Below are positions 12,436-25,270 of a stretch of 64,000 nt of DNA, piece by piece. The stretch is from Odontesthes bonariensis (taxonomy: Eukaryota > Chordata > Actinopteri > Atheriniformes > Atherinopsidae), in contig NC_134515.1 of assembly GCF_027942865.1 (NCBI RefSeq), positions 11,399,339 to 11,463,338 on the forward strand, written 5' to 3'. Below the pieces are notes generated by a model. That model worked only from the letters and a program-made list of their open reading frames with translations. It did no database searches and had not been told where the DNA came from. Positions within the stretch are counted from its first letter, which is position 1. Each line of letters opens with the position of its first letter. The translations under genes were made by a program, and so were the position numbers.

Positions 12436-13546
12436 CTGGACAGAAAATCCTCTCCCCAGCTAGCAACTCAGGATCTGTCTTCACACAGACGCAGATATAA
12501 ACACACTCAATTACTTGGATGATTCACACAGATATGAAGGATCTGGGAAGTAAAGAGACATTCCTCAATCCCCAGGATGCGTTCAGGTCTCTCGGCCGTC
12601 CAGTCTGATATTCCAGCCTATTTTTAAAAAAGCAGGGAGGAAGAGTGCAGCTGAGGCTCTTCGTCAGTGGCGGACGAAGTGCTGGAGGAGGGTTTAAGTG
12701 TCCCGGGGGGGTAGACAAAAGGGAAAGTAGGGACACCCAGGAAGGCCAGGGCTGGGACTGTGATCCAAACAGCTGGACCTGGCTGTGACTTCATAGATCA
12801 GAAGACAGCAGGGATGATGGGGAAAGATGGTGACCTTAACCCTCATGGGCAGAGGCAGAGCGATTCAACACTCATTTTCTGTCTCTGTGTGCATGAGGAG
12901 GTTTGATTAGCAAAGAAAATAAACCATGAAAGGGTTTTTATAAGCATTTCATGGACTAAATACTGTTTTTGAAGTTTATGAAAGTTTTAATCTAGATTAA
13001 CCTAATCCTATTCCTTGTATTTAACCATTTTACCGTACTTTAAATGTGTGCAGTGAACATATCTGCCTATGTTTGTCTTCTAGGCCTTGGGAGTGTGTTT
13101 ACTCTGCCATTTGTTTACCACTGTTCTGTTTGCGCTGCAGTTAATATTGGACAGTAGTTAGATTTAAAGGGGTCTCAGGGACCTCTGCCTCCCCCACAGA
13201 CAGTTAACAAGAGCGAAAGGAGTCGAGGCCTGAACCGCACGAAGACAGAGGATTGACCCCAACATGAGCCTGTAAATCTCTGAGCAAGGCCATTTGACAT
13301 GCAGCATGCTTACTGAGGATAAATAGTGTCCTCCCACCCTCCTATCATTCCTTTCACTGGCTCATTCTGGGAACCAAGTCTGACTGGTGGATGGCAGAGG
13401 GTTAGAGGGAGGGCCAATCATGCTCACTGAAACTGGAGCTTTCACTGGTACGATCATGATCAATCTCAGTGAGAAATGAAACAGGAATGTAGTGTTAAAC
13501 TACACGGTGTCTTTCCTTTGAAGAGTATGTCCAAAGGTCTAAAGTG

Positions 13547-13548
<2 letters not shown>

Positions 13549-13577
<29 letters not shown>
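13549..13577. repeat. (AC)n microsatellite
   Basis: Uninterrupted AC dinucleotide repeat in the intergenic region right of the receptor gene. Confidence 0.9.
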
Positions 13578-16500
13578 ACGTGGTCACAGTGCAATGATAA
13601 CACAACTTCAGGATAAGTTGAACATAAGAAAAATGAAAAACAAAAAGGGTTTCAGAATTGTTTTAGGTAAGTGTTGGAAAATTTCCTGCACGTAAAACGA
13701 TCCAATGGAAATTCCAAACTTTTTTCATATATTTAAAGGGACAAAAAACGGATCCTCCGAAACAGTGAATAAAAGTAAGTACGCTCCTATATGAATCTGA
13801 CAAATGGGACATGTTGTATTTAAAAGCCTCTGACATAAAAGCTCCAGTGCTCAGTGTGTGGTGTCTTTGTGCCAAAATCCAAGGCCGTGACAAAAAAGGT
13901 TGTGGATGCTGTTGATTATAGAGAGGGATTTAAAAAAGATTTCAAACATCTGTCAATTTATCTAGGAATGGTCACATCAATAAGTGGGAGAGCAGATTAA
14001 CTGGTGTGTGCGTTTACTGTTCTGAGAAAGAACAGGAGAGCAAAACAAGAGTTTGTCAATGAACAAACAGGAAAGAATCCGAACAGACTTGCAATCACTG
14101 TGTTTAAAGATAACACGAGGCAGTCTGTGCAAAAAAACTGAAGTTCAAGTTGACATTTTGTAAGAATGAACCATTTAAAAAGCTTATTTTCCAATAAAAA
14201 GTGTTTGACTGTTCAATAAAAGAAAACAAATATTTTTCATGTTTTTTTTCTTTATTTTCACATAACTCAAGTTAATATTGTCATTCTGAGCTACAAAATT
14301 CACCCAGTACAACACATGAGCGTGTGGGCTAAATATCCCTATTATGTGCTGCCTCACTCCTCTCCTTCAGGGAACAGTTATGAGACAACAGTTCTTGTTG
14401 GACAGTTAAAGCACCTAGATTAATCTAAGTTTATTTTTCAGTTCAGTGGCTCCAAATGAAGACTCAAGCTACTCTGATAAGTTGTACTCAGGGATAATTG
14501 TTTTAACTGAATTCTAAAATCAGCATGGTAGACAAATATACTTACAATGACAGTATGTACATCCATTTGTTCAGCGGATAAAATGATTACCATATTAACT
14601 CGGTTCCACTGTGCAAACGTGCAAACATTTGCTGTCATTTGTTATCACCAAACACAAAGTAAACCAGAAAGTCAAGGGTCTCTAAAAGTTCTGCAGATAT
14701 TTGGCCATGAAAAAGGAACCGTAGAGCTGACACTGAAGAAACAGTTAAATGCTCTGCTCGATTATGTAACAATTCATCACATTTATTTTCTACAAATGTC
14801 AGATAATCGGTGGAAGAGTCGGGGTATATCCTGTGGAAATATGAATGTTCCAACAGTGTCATTCTGCCCTGTAGATTGGGATGTTTCAGGAGAAAAGTGA
14901 CAACTTTGACTTATCAGCGGCTCTCCTGTTCCCTGACTTATTAGTATTTTATAATCTGTGTAAAGATGGTGAAACATGAAAAGTGGCTGGATGAGAGATA
15001 TTTCTCTGTAAAACAAAACAGAACAAAACCAAAAGCAGTGTCTCCCTAACAAATGTGGCAAAACAAGTCAAAATAATGATAAACCATCTGACTGTTTGTA
15101 ACCTCTGAGGAAGAGAAGGAGATCATGGAGCAAGCTGCAATGTTCAGAGTGACTCCTCTAAATGATGGGGACAATATCTGAGACTGTGCAAATGTCGCCA
15201 TGGATCTTCTGGAGGTGTCACGCTGTTGGACACATTTTTGAACAAAGGCCGAGCTACGAGGTCTTGTCCTGTGGGAGATGAGTGTCAAGAAGAGGAGAAG
15301 AAGAGGGGGAAGGACTTTGAGAGCACTCGCACTCCAGCCATGGTAAATTCAAAAGGCCTCTGAAACGTAATTGCAACAAGATTCCTGAATATGTGCCCAC
15401 AAGAAAATCGATGTGAGAAGTCACACACCCTGGAAAGAGAGAAATCTGGCATGTCTACACACGTACTTAGTAAAGAATTTCTGCACAGATACCAACAGCG
15501 GGTGGTGTGTTCAAACTCTTAAACTCATTAGTCTCCAATCACTCACAGCACAAGCTCGGAGATAAATTCAGCAGTTCATAAATCCCATTTGGGACGTCTT
15601 CTCCATGTGGTCAGCTCCTGTCCTTATCAGACAGCTGCTGCCTGGTAGCTGCAGCTCGATAATGGCCTGTTCTGTTTACTGAACGTCGCAGGAAACCAAC
15701 GCTCACAATAAAGTGGCCTCTGGATTTATTGAGTAAAGTCCATAGCCTGTCTCTGAATGAGCCTGATTTGGGGAGGAATGTAAACTGTCAAATGTAACTT
15801 AAAGCATTCGTTTGACACCATTTCCTCCATTCTTTCAAGAATACCGGTCTTTTGCATCAGATTTATGGCTCATTTTGTTCTCCAGTCCCTGGTTTTATTG
15901 ATACTATTCATGCTTGATTTAATCAAATAGATTTAATTCCTTACAAAAAACAGTCGACCTTTATACGGCCTCTGATTAGTACATGTGACCTTAGTAAGTG
16001 GAAAAAAACTGCCCCATACAGAAAAATACACCAATAAAATGAGATGAACTCATTCATAGAAGTAAAAAGTAGAATGGTACAGGACAGCTATCCTGCAGCT
16101 GGTTTTATTCATTGTATAGCTTCCTCACCTTCACTGTTGTCTGTTTCTCTCCAGGCTTAAAGTCAAGTTACTATAAGCATCAAATCTTCAAACCCGTTCT
16201 TTTTGGAAGTCTGGTTTCACTTAGAGGCCGCGGACTCACCGGTGATGATTGGAGCTTTTTCTGCCGTGGAGTGTGTGTTCTGACGTCCCGTCTTTGTTCA
16301 ACTTTCACTTGTTTTGTGCGATATTGACAGCAGCGTGGCCTCTGTTCTCCGTCTCTCTCTCTCTCACACACACACACATACACAAAGTAAACAAAACCTT
16401 TCACGTGAGATGTGCGCTTTAGTTAGACATGCAGGATCTTCTTTTTTTTTCCTGTAAATCTGAGCAAAGAAATGGCTATTTAAGAGAGGTTTAAGAAGTA

Positions 16501-16935
16501 TTGAGACATTAAAAACAAACCTGGGAAACAAAACAGCTGGAAATATGTATGAAATTAGACATTTCTCTACAATTTTGTCACATGGGGCTAATTTGACACT
16601 AGGGATTTGAACTGGCAACCACTGAGACACAAAGGACCTCCTCCCCTTCCCCGATTGTAGGGACTGGAACCATCTCATTAAGAAATTCCCAGCATATAGT
16701 GTTTATAAACAGTCTCCTTTTCTCTGGTGATGGATGGATGCGCCCTATCGCTGGCTCTTCCTGCTGACTCCTCAACCCGCCTAACAATCTTTCTGCCACT
16801 GTTTCACAACCAAACACACACTTACTGAACCCTTGATATTTTCTGTTCTGACTTTACATCCTCGGTGGGTGGGCCCTTACTGTTTTCAGTGTGTGTGACT
16901 GCATTATGTTTAATAGTGAGAGAAATAACTGTGTT

Positions 16936-16956
16936 TGTGTGTGTGTGTGTGTGTGT
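16936..16956. repeat. (TG)n microsatellite
   Basis: Pure TG dinucleotide tract. Apparent open frames across it are repeat artefacts. Confidence 0.85.
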
Positions 16957-18134
16957 AATGAGAGGACGTGGGGGAGAGGCCAGCGTGACTCTGTTAATGA
17001 AGAAAAACAACGTGCTTGTCAAGGCCTCCCAGGAGCGGGTCAAGCACAGCCACTGGGGGCTGATGTCAGTGAAGGCTAGGGGGTCACAGGCCAACATTAA
17101 GGCCAAGAGCAGACCTTGACCTCCACTGAGCTGACAGAAGTGGGGGGTGAAAAGAGTAACCCGTTGGAGAGGAAGCACTCCCAGAGTTTTTCCTTCTTAA
17201 AAGGAGAAGTTACATCAAAATGTAGAAATCATAACAAGGCAAAAAAAACTAACAGAGGTGGGATAATCAGAAATGACTCAAAGGAGACTTTACCCGGAAT
17301 GAAAAGAACAGAGAAAATGTGTTCTTCGTTTGTTTAATCTTCACAGTACACTGACCAAATGAATACGTTTTACATTTCTCAGAGCACAAAAGCAACCTTT
17401 TGCCTTAAAAATGTGCAAAAAAGTGAAGATGAAAATGTAAACAAAGAAGGGAAAAATGTGTGTGAAGTCATTTTTATCACCAGTGCAATCAAAGCTGGTC
17501 GTGTATTTGAATTAAAAAAAAAATAAAAAATCAAATAACTACAAAATGAAAAGATAACTAACTTGCATATAAAATAAATTCTGAAAAAATTATTTTTGTT
17601 TTTTCATTTTTGGCACCAGGTACAACCATCAGTTGAACTAAACTAAATACAAACAATCACAGCATTTACATGTCTGAGAGCCCAGAAAACAAAAGATTCA
17701 AGCGACTATAGGAACTCTGCAACCCTGTAAATGAGATGAAACAGGGCCGCGTGCCGGCGTTCCCCACCAAGTGTTTGGAAACTTCAAAGCACCGTTAGAA
17801 TTGTAAAGAAATCTCTCTGTGGTGTAGTTTCTGACATCTATACATGGTTTGACATTAATCTGATCAGGTTATGAGTAGCGACACCCTAAAACCTGAACTG
17901 TCCTTTTAAAAGTTGGAATCAAGTGTGCTAAAAGTCAGATAAACTTAAACGCAGCCCTTCATCCGTCACTGTATTTTGTAGATAAAAAAGAAAACATTGT
18001 AAACATTAAAAAGGGTGAATAATAAATAAAACTATAAAATCAAACTAAAGATTACAGTTTTTTTTAATGCAGACGTTCTGTTGGACATGTGATGCAGACT
18101 GGAAGGTCCCATCAGCATATTCCTGTGCGTTGGT

Positions 18135-21100
18135 TTAGCTCCCCATCAGAGGCGCCGTCTCGTCGCTTCCGATGTTCACGTGCCGAACCGTAGCCTTCCG
18201 GTAAATGAAGAATTGTATTGAGATCTGAACCTCGAAGTTAAAGGAAATTAAAGGAAATCCTGCAAAAGAGTGATTCAAAGGCAACAAGAGAATGGTTTTT
18301 TTTCGCTGACTGATCTTGCTTTGAAGATGCCGTTAAAGACCTGGATGCAATTGAATGACGATGTTGAATGTCTTGTGAGATTAGTGGTCACAGAATTTAA
18401 AGCTCAAGTTAGTGTTGTATTACAACAAAAAAAACCACAAAGTTAGAGCATAATGGGAAGTCTTATTTTATACCAAAACAGAGATACAGTTTGGACTTAA
18501 AAGAGTGTGTTGGAATGTGTTGGAATGAGAATTGATTCGAGTTGATCAGTGTGTGTTTGTGCCTTGGTACATACTTGTTGCCATGTCTTGATCTGTTTGG
18601 ATGGTCTATCGTGTGTGTGTGTGTTTGTGTTTTGATTTTCATCTTAAAGCGTAAAAAAGTGAAAATTGACTGCCTGAAATTGACTGCCAACTGATTCCGA
18701 GTCGACCAATCTGACATCAGCAGATGGTAGAGTGAAAGTATCAGTGATCTCTGTGTAAATGGGTCTTTATTGACTTTTGTTTTATGTATTTCAGTAAAAT
18801 AGATTATAGCGAAGGTGTCAAATTTAGTTGGAAATGTGATACAGACAACAGAAAGGCCGCTTGCTAAATGCAAGTGTTTGCATATGTGTGTGTGTTTCTA
18901 CACACTCGGCCCTAACAGCTGCTGTGTTCTGTGTGTCAGTTTCGTTGCTATGGTGATGGTAAGAGCAACATTCCATCTGGCTTTAGCTGAAAATGGACTC
19001 AAACTGTCTCAAATCTCCTCATTTTAGGGAAAATCCGTACCTCCAATTGTCTCTTAGGCATTTTTGCTGAAATCCTGCTCTGAGTTTGTACTGATTTCAA
19101 TCGAGCAGCTGGATGATAGTCCTGCGATTAAAGGACAAGATACAATGTAAAGCCGTAGCTCTAAATGTGTTAACTACACTTTGATTAAAACAAATAAATG
19201 AATAAGCTGAAAGGTAAAGATTGAAGTTGGGAAACGGTTTACTGAACTCAGTCCGAAAGCACTGCGTTTCTAAAGCTTGTTAATACAACACCTTGTGGTT
19301 TCACAGCCCTAACTTCATATTCAGCAGAAGGCAAATTGATACTTGAGTCTAGCAGCTTTGTGCTGGCCACAGACCAATTTCCCTGTATGCGTTTGGTCCT
19401 TCGATATTGATTAATGTGTCTACATAGACGCGCAGTCACAAGACCTGAACCTATCAGATGAACTGTACTCTCTTCCACCTCAGCCTTCCCTAAAATGTTG
19501 CATGTACATGTGATTACAGAGAGCTCTGAGGCCCTGCTGCAGCCGTCACGTTTTTCCCTTTTTAAGGATACGATGAGGTCCAAGGAGAGGGTGCCGAGGC
19601 TGCCGATGAGCCACGGAAGGTGATGAACCAGGTAACTCTTCTCACCCTGGCCCACGTCAGGGTTCTTCAGAAGGACACTCAGCCCATATGTAGTGTTTCC
19701 CAGGATGACAAGTGCAAATAGGAAGAAAGACACTCCCTCTGTGGACTTCCTAATGTACTGCAGGGAGAAATGAGACAACGGGAGGGGAGGTGAAGAAGAC
19801 AAAAAAAAACGTTTTAAAAGGAATGGATTATGTTTCACACAGATGCCACGTACCACAAATGCATTTGGACTTGTATAAACAGCACCTTCAAGTTTGGATT
19901 ACAGTGCTCAGCTTTCTGATAGCTACACTCAGTCTTGCTTATTTCCCTTTGATGCGCTTTCTGTTTTTCTATCTTCTCCAAACTTATGCAGAATTTGCTA
20001 GTAATGCCTTTTGGACATAACACATATACTAGATTATCAACTTCTGTGTGAGGACAGAGTGCGCACACCCTGCTGTTACACACAGAGGTACGTTGGTTGT
20101 CGAGTGGACAAGTGTTTCATGGGACTGAAGGAAATATAAGAATTCCTGAAATAATGCACCCACAACTCCGTACAAATGGCTGACTGATCTGCTTTCTATC
20201 AAAATACCACGTGGATTTCCTACAGTGAGATCAACTAGCGAATGCAGGGTCCTTAATCACACATCATGCAAAACAAAGATGCTCTTCATGCGTAAAATTA
20301 AGTTCAGAGAAGGAAAAATGTCAAACAGGGAGTAAGCACAGATTTACTCAGCATATAAACATGCTTTGTGAGGAAATTATCAGTAAGTCTGATTTTCCTG
20401 ATGTTGACGTATCAAAGGAATCATGACGGCTGGACCTCTACGTTTCCAGCCTCAATAATTTGGCTTTGAAGAAGAACAAGCTCACATCCAATCAGATTCA
20501 GAGACACAGAAAAATGTTCTGTGAGAACGGATATCAGCAGGTTTGGACTCGTCAAAGAACACACTGTTGCTCTCAGACTGGCCACATATGCAGTTTCAGG
20601 ATATTCTCCCATTCAGCACAATGTTCTTGTTGGAGAAAGCCTTTGTGACAGCAAAAACAAAAGCCAGTAACAGCCTTTCACAAACATGATATGATATCTC
20701 AACCCTGGACTGAGGTATCCAAGCTCAAGTTGGCGTGGGTTTGGCAGTCGGTTAGGGGCGGAGCTTTTTTGTAGTAGGGGGGCTGTTAGGGAAAAAAAAA
20801 AAGATCTGGAACCACTGAGATAAACCTTTTCTCAATCGCCGGCCCTGAAGTTAGCCCAAATGTTCACAAAGAAGATTTAATGGTGGATTTTCTCATACAT
20901 CAAACGTGATTTGGAGACTTTCATTGACGAAGTCCAGTTCAAAGGCAAATGTACAAGGATTTATGTCAAAAAGTAGATCGTAAAAGAGAGTAAGATACAC
21001 AAATAAATAATTTCAGGGAAAACGCAAAGAAAAAATAATAGAGATATAAATACAGGGAGAAAAGAACAAATATATAAATAAATCAATAATAAATTATCAA

Positions 21101-23332
21101 ATCAGTTAATGAAACTAAAAAATTAAATGACAAAGTAAATAAATAGAGGTATTAAGACAAAGTTAATTGAAACTGAAATATCAAGATCAATCAAACTTAT
21201 TGAGACATTTTGCATGCTCTTAGAATCACTTTTGATTATGGCATCTTCAGTCCTCCATACAGTAAATCAGAAAATCAATAAATAATTTACACATTTGTGG
21301 CAGAGACCCACTTTGTCATACTCACGTTAGTGTACATCTGTGGAAGTCTGGAGCAGAGGTAGAGGACTGACGACACTGACCCGATGGAGAAACCAATAAT
21401 CTCTTTCGGGGTAAAAACCTGAAGTGACAGACACGAAGATGCAACATCACAACAGGAAAAACAACCAGGCATTAACTAGTTCACCCCCCCACAGACTGAT
21501 AGCCTAATAAATACATAAGCCTCACCCTGACACCAGTGGTCGAGAGCAAGGAGCGACTTCTGAATCCAGAGGAAATCATTTCCGGCTGGGGTCCTACCCC
21601 CGGGAGATGGATGAGGTTTGTAGTGAGGCCCAGTATGCAGGATATACCCACCACATGCAAAACCCTTCTGCCTGTTGGAGAGACAACAACGGTCTCCAGC
21701 GTCAACACCAAGAAAAACGTCTCAACACATTCCCGCAGATGGGGTCAACGAGGTGTTCAAGGCGAGAGAACAAAGGCCACCGCATTATTAAGGCATGTGA
21801 TGACAACTTTATGGAATGCGATCCAGGCGAGTGATGGCCCATTGTTCATCAGCAGTGATACGAGGAGCTCGTTCATCATGAAACTGAGTCAGAAAACCTG
21901 ATCTAAAAATAAACGGTGCCTTAGTAGCAGTTGAATCGTTTAAGAATACGAGTATAGCATTAAAGTAGTGAATAAAAATGTTTTGGGTAGGTGTGCAACA
22001 TTCAGAAAAGGTTTATACCCGCGTACGAGACCAAATGAGGCATGAGAAAGCCAGTAAGACAACGACGCTGATACAAAGGAAAGAGTTTGGTTTTTAAAGT
22101 GGAAGTTTGGAAAATTGAGTAAAAAAGCAAACAAAATACTCACTTTCAGCCATTCTGTTCTTGAGCTTGTAGTATGTGTACATGGCCAGCATCAACAGGT
22201 CGGCGAAAACATAATAAATGGCGGTATATGTCTAGATGACCAGGAGAAACACACAGTACAACATAGATTGTTGGAATGCTAAATAACTCTGTATAGAGAC
22301 GTTTGATGACAATTTGAACGAACAATCAATCAGCTTAGTCATTGATCAGGACAAATAGAACACGTAGTCGTTAACAGCTGTGAAATGTGACACTTTCTTA
22401 TCATAACAAATGATTGAAACCATGAATCAAAGCGCTGAAGCGTGCGAGTAGAAAGGGTGATTTTCCATTGAAGCCCTGATTAGAAGATTTAATCAATTTC
22501 CAGCAATAATTTAATCAATGATAAATGGAGCCTCACTACCATTATGGGAGGAATAGAGGTCTATCTAGTCTTATTTCAATTTATATAACTTTTTTTCAAT
22601 CTAAAAGCTCTTCTAGTCAGCAGGTGGCACTTCTGAGCATTTTAAAGCTGGAGAATCACATTATTTTTCAATACAAATGGCTGGAAAGCTTCAATCTTTC
22701 AAGAAGCTTTATTTAGCCTTCACTAATCATGACATTACAAACATTTTTGTTTCTTTAATTGAAAGCGGTTTAAATCTTAAGATCTTATTTTCTTTCTTTT
22801 TTTTACATCCTCTAATGAGGAATGACTAGTGCTTTTGACATTTTTGCAGCTCAATGTGTAGCTCTAATAAGGATCACATGATACGACTTCACAATGAAGC
22901 AATCACCCCATCTTTACAAGTCACCTGAAGTGGAAGCTGGTCTGCCAAAAAGGAGCCGATTAGATTGCAGGAGTCACCTCCCAACCACAGCAGCAGAAAC
23001 CAAATGGAGAGAGCCTGGTCCATGTTCCCCTTTCTGCATGAACTGTAGTACTGTCTGCAACCAGAGAGAACAGACAGAATCACACATGACATGCAAATGA
23101 AACAGCAAGTCTGCAAAGAGATAATGACATAAAACACTTACGGAAGTGAGGACACCATGAAACAGAGGATGGACAAGAGGCCGAGGTAGATGCTGGCCAT
23201 GTCCCTCCCATCCTGGGCACATTCCCCGAGCCCTTCCCAAACCCATTTGGACCCATTAGGACACAAAGAGGATAAGTTTCCTGAAGTGGTCCATCCAAAG
23301 GCCCCCCTTGTGAGGACCCCGTCCATCTCCAT
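18135..23332 (-). CDS. slc66a1: Lysosomal cationic amino-acid exporter SLC66A1 (PQLC2), complete, about 307 aa
   Basis: Minus-strand coding exons: 23332-23142, 23054-22925, 22231-22144, 21671-21526, 21418-21326, 19757-19572 and 18224-18135 (stop TAA 18137-18135). The phases give an uninterrupted 307-codon frame. SLC66A1 is a seven-helix PQ-loop protein of the lysosomal membrane that exports arginine, lysine and the cysteamine-cysteine disulfide, and recruits the C9orf72 complex. Both PQ motifs are present: SSLPQYYSSC (P64-Q65, split across the exon 1/2 junction) and SRLPQMYTN (P211-Q212). Other family landmarks are GECAQDGRDMAS, GNMDQALSIWFLLLWLGGDS, LIGSFLADQLPLQTYTAIYY and VLLKNPDVGQGEKSYLVHHL. 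The C-terminus DETAPLMGS is an acidic leucine-based sorting signal with Leu-Met in place of the usual Leu-Leu. The start ATG sits 4 bases inside an exon (acceptor tctatcagcag|AAC), so a separate 5' UTR exon must exist upstream. Confidence 0.95.
19758..21325 (-). other. slc66a1: slc66a1 intron 5
   Basis: About 1.6 kb between the exons that encode the second PQ loop and helix 6. The 20950-21150 part is strongly A-rich (runs of AAATAAAT). No further coding segment is needed, because the flanking phases join exactly (PQMYTN|YIRKSTEG). Confidence 0.75.
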
Positions 23333-24695
23333 GTTCTGCTGATAGAGAAAGACATACGTTTACAGTTTTTTGTTTTTTTTTAAAGTATCCTCATAGCGAT
23401 CTGAGATATATAAAAACAAAAAGAGAGACTAAAATAAAACCTCAGTTCTGACTGAGAACTGAGAATTGAAATATGAATATTAATAATCAGTTAAATAATG
23501 AGTAAATACATCAACCATATGGTGCAGACGGGTAGTTTACTTGACGCCATCACAGACTCAAAAACAGCCATATGAATATGATAATAAACGTCACATGTGG
23601 GTCAGAAATAGCGAAATAACTCGAATTAAAGGTAATGTTGCCGCGACGCGTTGAAAAGTTGTTAAACACCTAAAACCCAAAACAGGCTGTTTGGATGCTG
23701 GCTCTGCTGTTACTCAGTTAAATGGACACACGCAGTGACGGTTAAATGAATATGTTACAATTACATTTGTACGTCGGATAACGCTGCGAAATAATAGCTG
23801 TAAAGAACAAAAAATACAATAATTGGAAAGCAGAAAATACATCATACTTGTTAGCTACTTAGCTGGCATCAACTGCCGACTAACATATTCCAGCGTCTCA
23901 TCCGCGAGCTTTAGACCGAAAAAAAACACCTCCAATGTACCACAAAGAAAATGAATAACACATCATATTTATCTTGCCTGTGTGGCCGATGACATGCCAA
24001 CGGAGTCCTGAGCAGAACAACAACCTCTTCAAGACTGAGGACATAACAAGGAAACAGGCAACAAAAACAGTACAACGAGTGCCTGGGAGCTGATTGGTCA
24101 GCTCTGTAAAAACGTCACCACAGGCGTCGTCATGTGACTCGCGGCACCTGACGTAAGTTCCAAAACAACGAGCCACGCTAGCCTTCAAAATACGAGTTTT
24201 ATTCGGCTCTGGACCCATAAAGTGTACATTTTACTTGTTTAATAACGATTATCCGTGAGTTACATCCCTCCAACCCGCAGTACAAGGTCATCAGATTGGG
24301 ATTTTAAATTATTTATTAACAGTATATCAGTGCAAATCCTTCCACGTTCGTGACCGATCAAGTGTTGTAGATTTCAGGTTGAGATACGAACTAATGCTTT
24401 CATTTTTTTTTTTTTCATGAAGAGGGACCCACATTTCACATACCCTTATCACATATCAGCAAGTCTTGTTAAACTGTATTATTCGTCCCCGCATGGTAAT
24501 TCAGTAATTAGCCTTGAGCCGTCGAGTCCCGTGGCCCCCTACATACTTTAAACTTCGCATTTTAGTATGCAGCCGTGAAAAATAATGCACTTGCATTATC
24601 AGGTTCATAAAATGTAATCCCTCAACTTGAACTTCCTTCAACATTCACGTACTGTCATTTTCTTTTTTATTAAATATGAGAACATGGGAACTTAC

Positions 24696-24900
24696 CGGAG
24701 AAAGACGCTGACATCCGACGTCAGACGCTGAGTCAGCAGGAAAGTTTCCGCTTGCTATTTTCTAAATTTCTAAGAAGATGCAAAGTGTCAGCTGACACGC
24801 CGTCAGATTGACGACTCAGCACCTAACTTCACCGATGTCAGCTCCTGCGGAGACTTTATGTTCCGGTCTGCTGTAGGTTTCCTCAAGCATCACGTGCCTT
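24696..24900 (-). promoter_or_regulatory. slc66a1: Candidate slc66a1 untranslated first exon and promoter with MARE, TCACGTG and palindromic E-box motifs
   Basis: A strong minus-strand splice donor (ctccg|gtaagttcc) ends a possible exon at 24696. It could splice to the acceptor just 5' of the slc66a1 start ATG. Around and upstream of it are GCTGAGTCAGCA at 24727-24738, a near-complete Maf/AP-1 recognition element; a perfect 14-bp palindrome GTGTCAGCTGACAC at 24785-24798; and TCACGTG at 24890-24896, the core of the CLEAR/M-box motif used by TFEB/MITF on lysosomal genes. The related GTCATGTGAC at 24129-24138 would fall in intron 1. The motifs are seen directly; the exon and their function are inferred. 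Confidence 0.45.
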
Positions 24901-25080
24901 TCGTGGATAAGCGCTTTTATTAAATGTTAACGCAAAAGCTGAGCTGGACATTTTTTTTTTTTTTAGTACAAGCTTGTGCTCACGGAACCTGGAGCCGCTC
25001 AAATTTCCCTTAAAGCGGCACCTGAGATTTTGACCAATAGGTTTTTTCAGACCTGATTATGTAGCCGAGACAGATTCACT

Positions 25081-25270
25081 GATTTGTGTATTATTAAGCT
25101 GTTTTTTTTTCCTTTTATTCTGTAACAACCCCTGGCAAAAATGATGGGATCACCAGTCCTAATAGGTGTTAATGGACCTTTTTAATTGATTTTAATTAAA
25201 AAATAATAATAAAATAGGTATCTGAATCACAGATATGACATAAAACTGTCTCATCTAAATTGAGGAATCT
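25081..25270. repeat. Left copy of a 190-bp direct repeat flanking the foldback element
   Basis: Begins GATTTGTGTATTATTAAGC and ends TTGAGGAATCT. A copy of the same length with few mismatches lies at 27554-27743. The inner part (GGCAAAAATGATGGGATCACC) resembles the terminus of fish Tc1/mariner-like transposons. The sequence beyond the right copy continues the decayed transposon, while beyond the left copy it stops abruptly. Confidence 0.85.

Larger units (their letters stand above)
12436..18062. other. Intergenic region between the FXR-type gene 5' end and slc66a1 3' end
   Basis: About 5.6 kb in which neither strand gives a homologous-looking coding exon. It contains simple repeats at 13549-13577 (AC), 16360-16378 (TC then AC) and 16936-16956 (TG), and several A/T-rich runs. 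The right edge holds a candidate minus-strand ATTAAA signal for slc66a1 at 18063-18068. The promoter of the receptor gene should lie just right of 12435, but no clear core element was seen. Confidence 0.6.
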
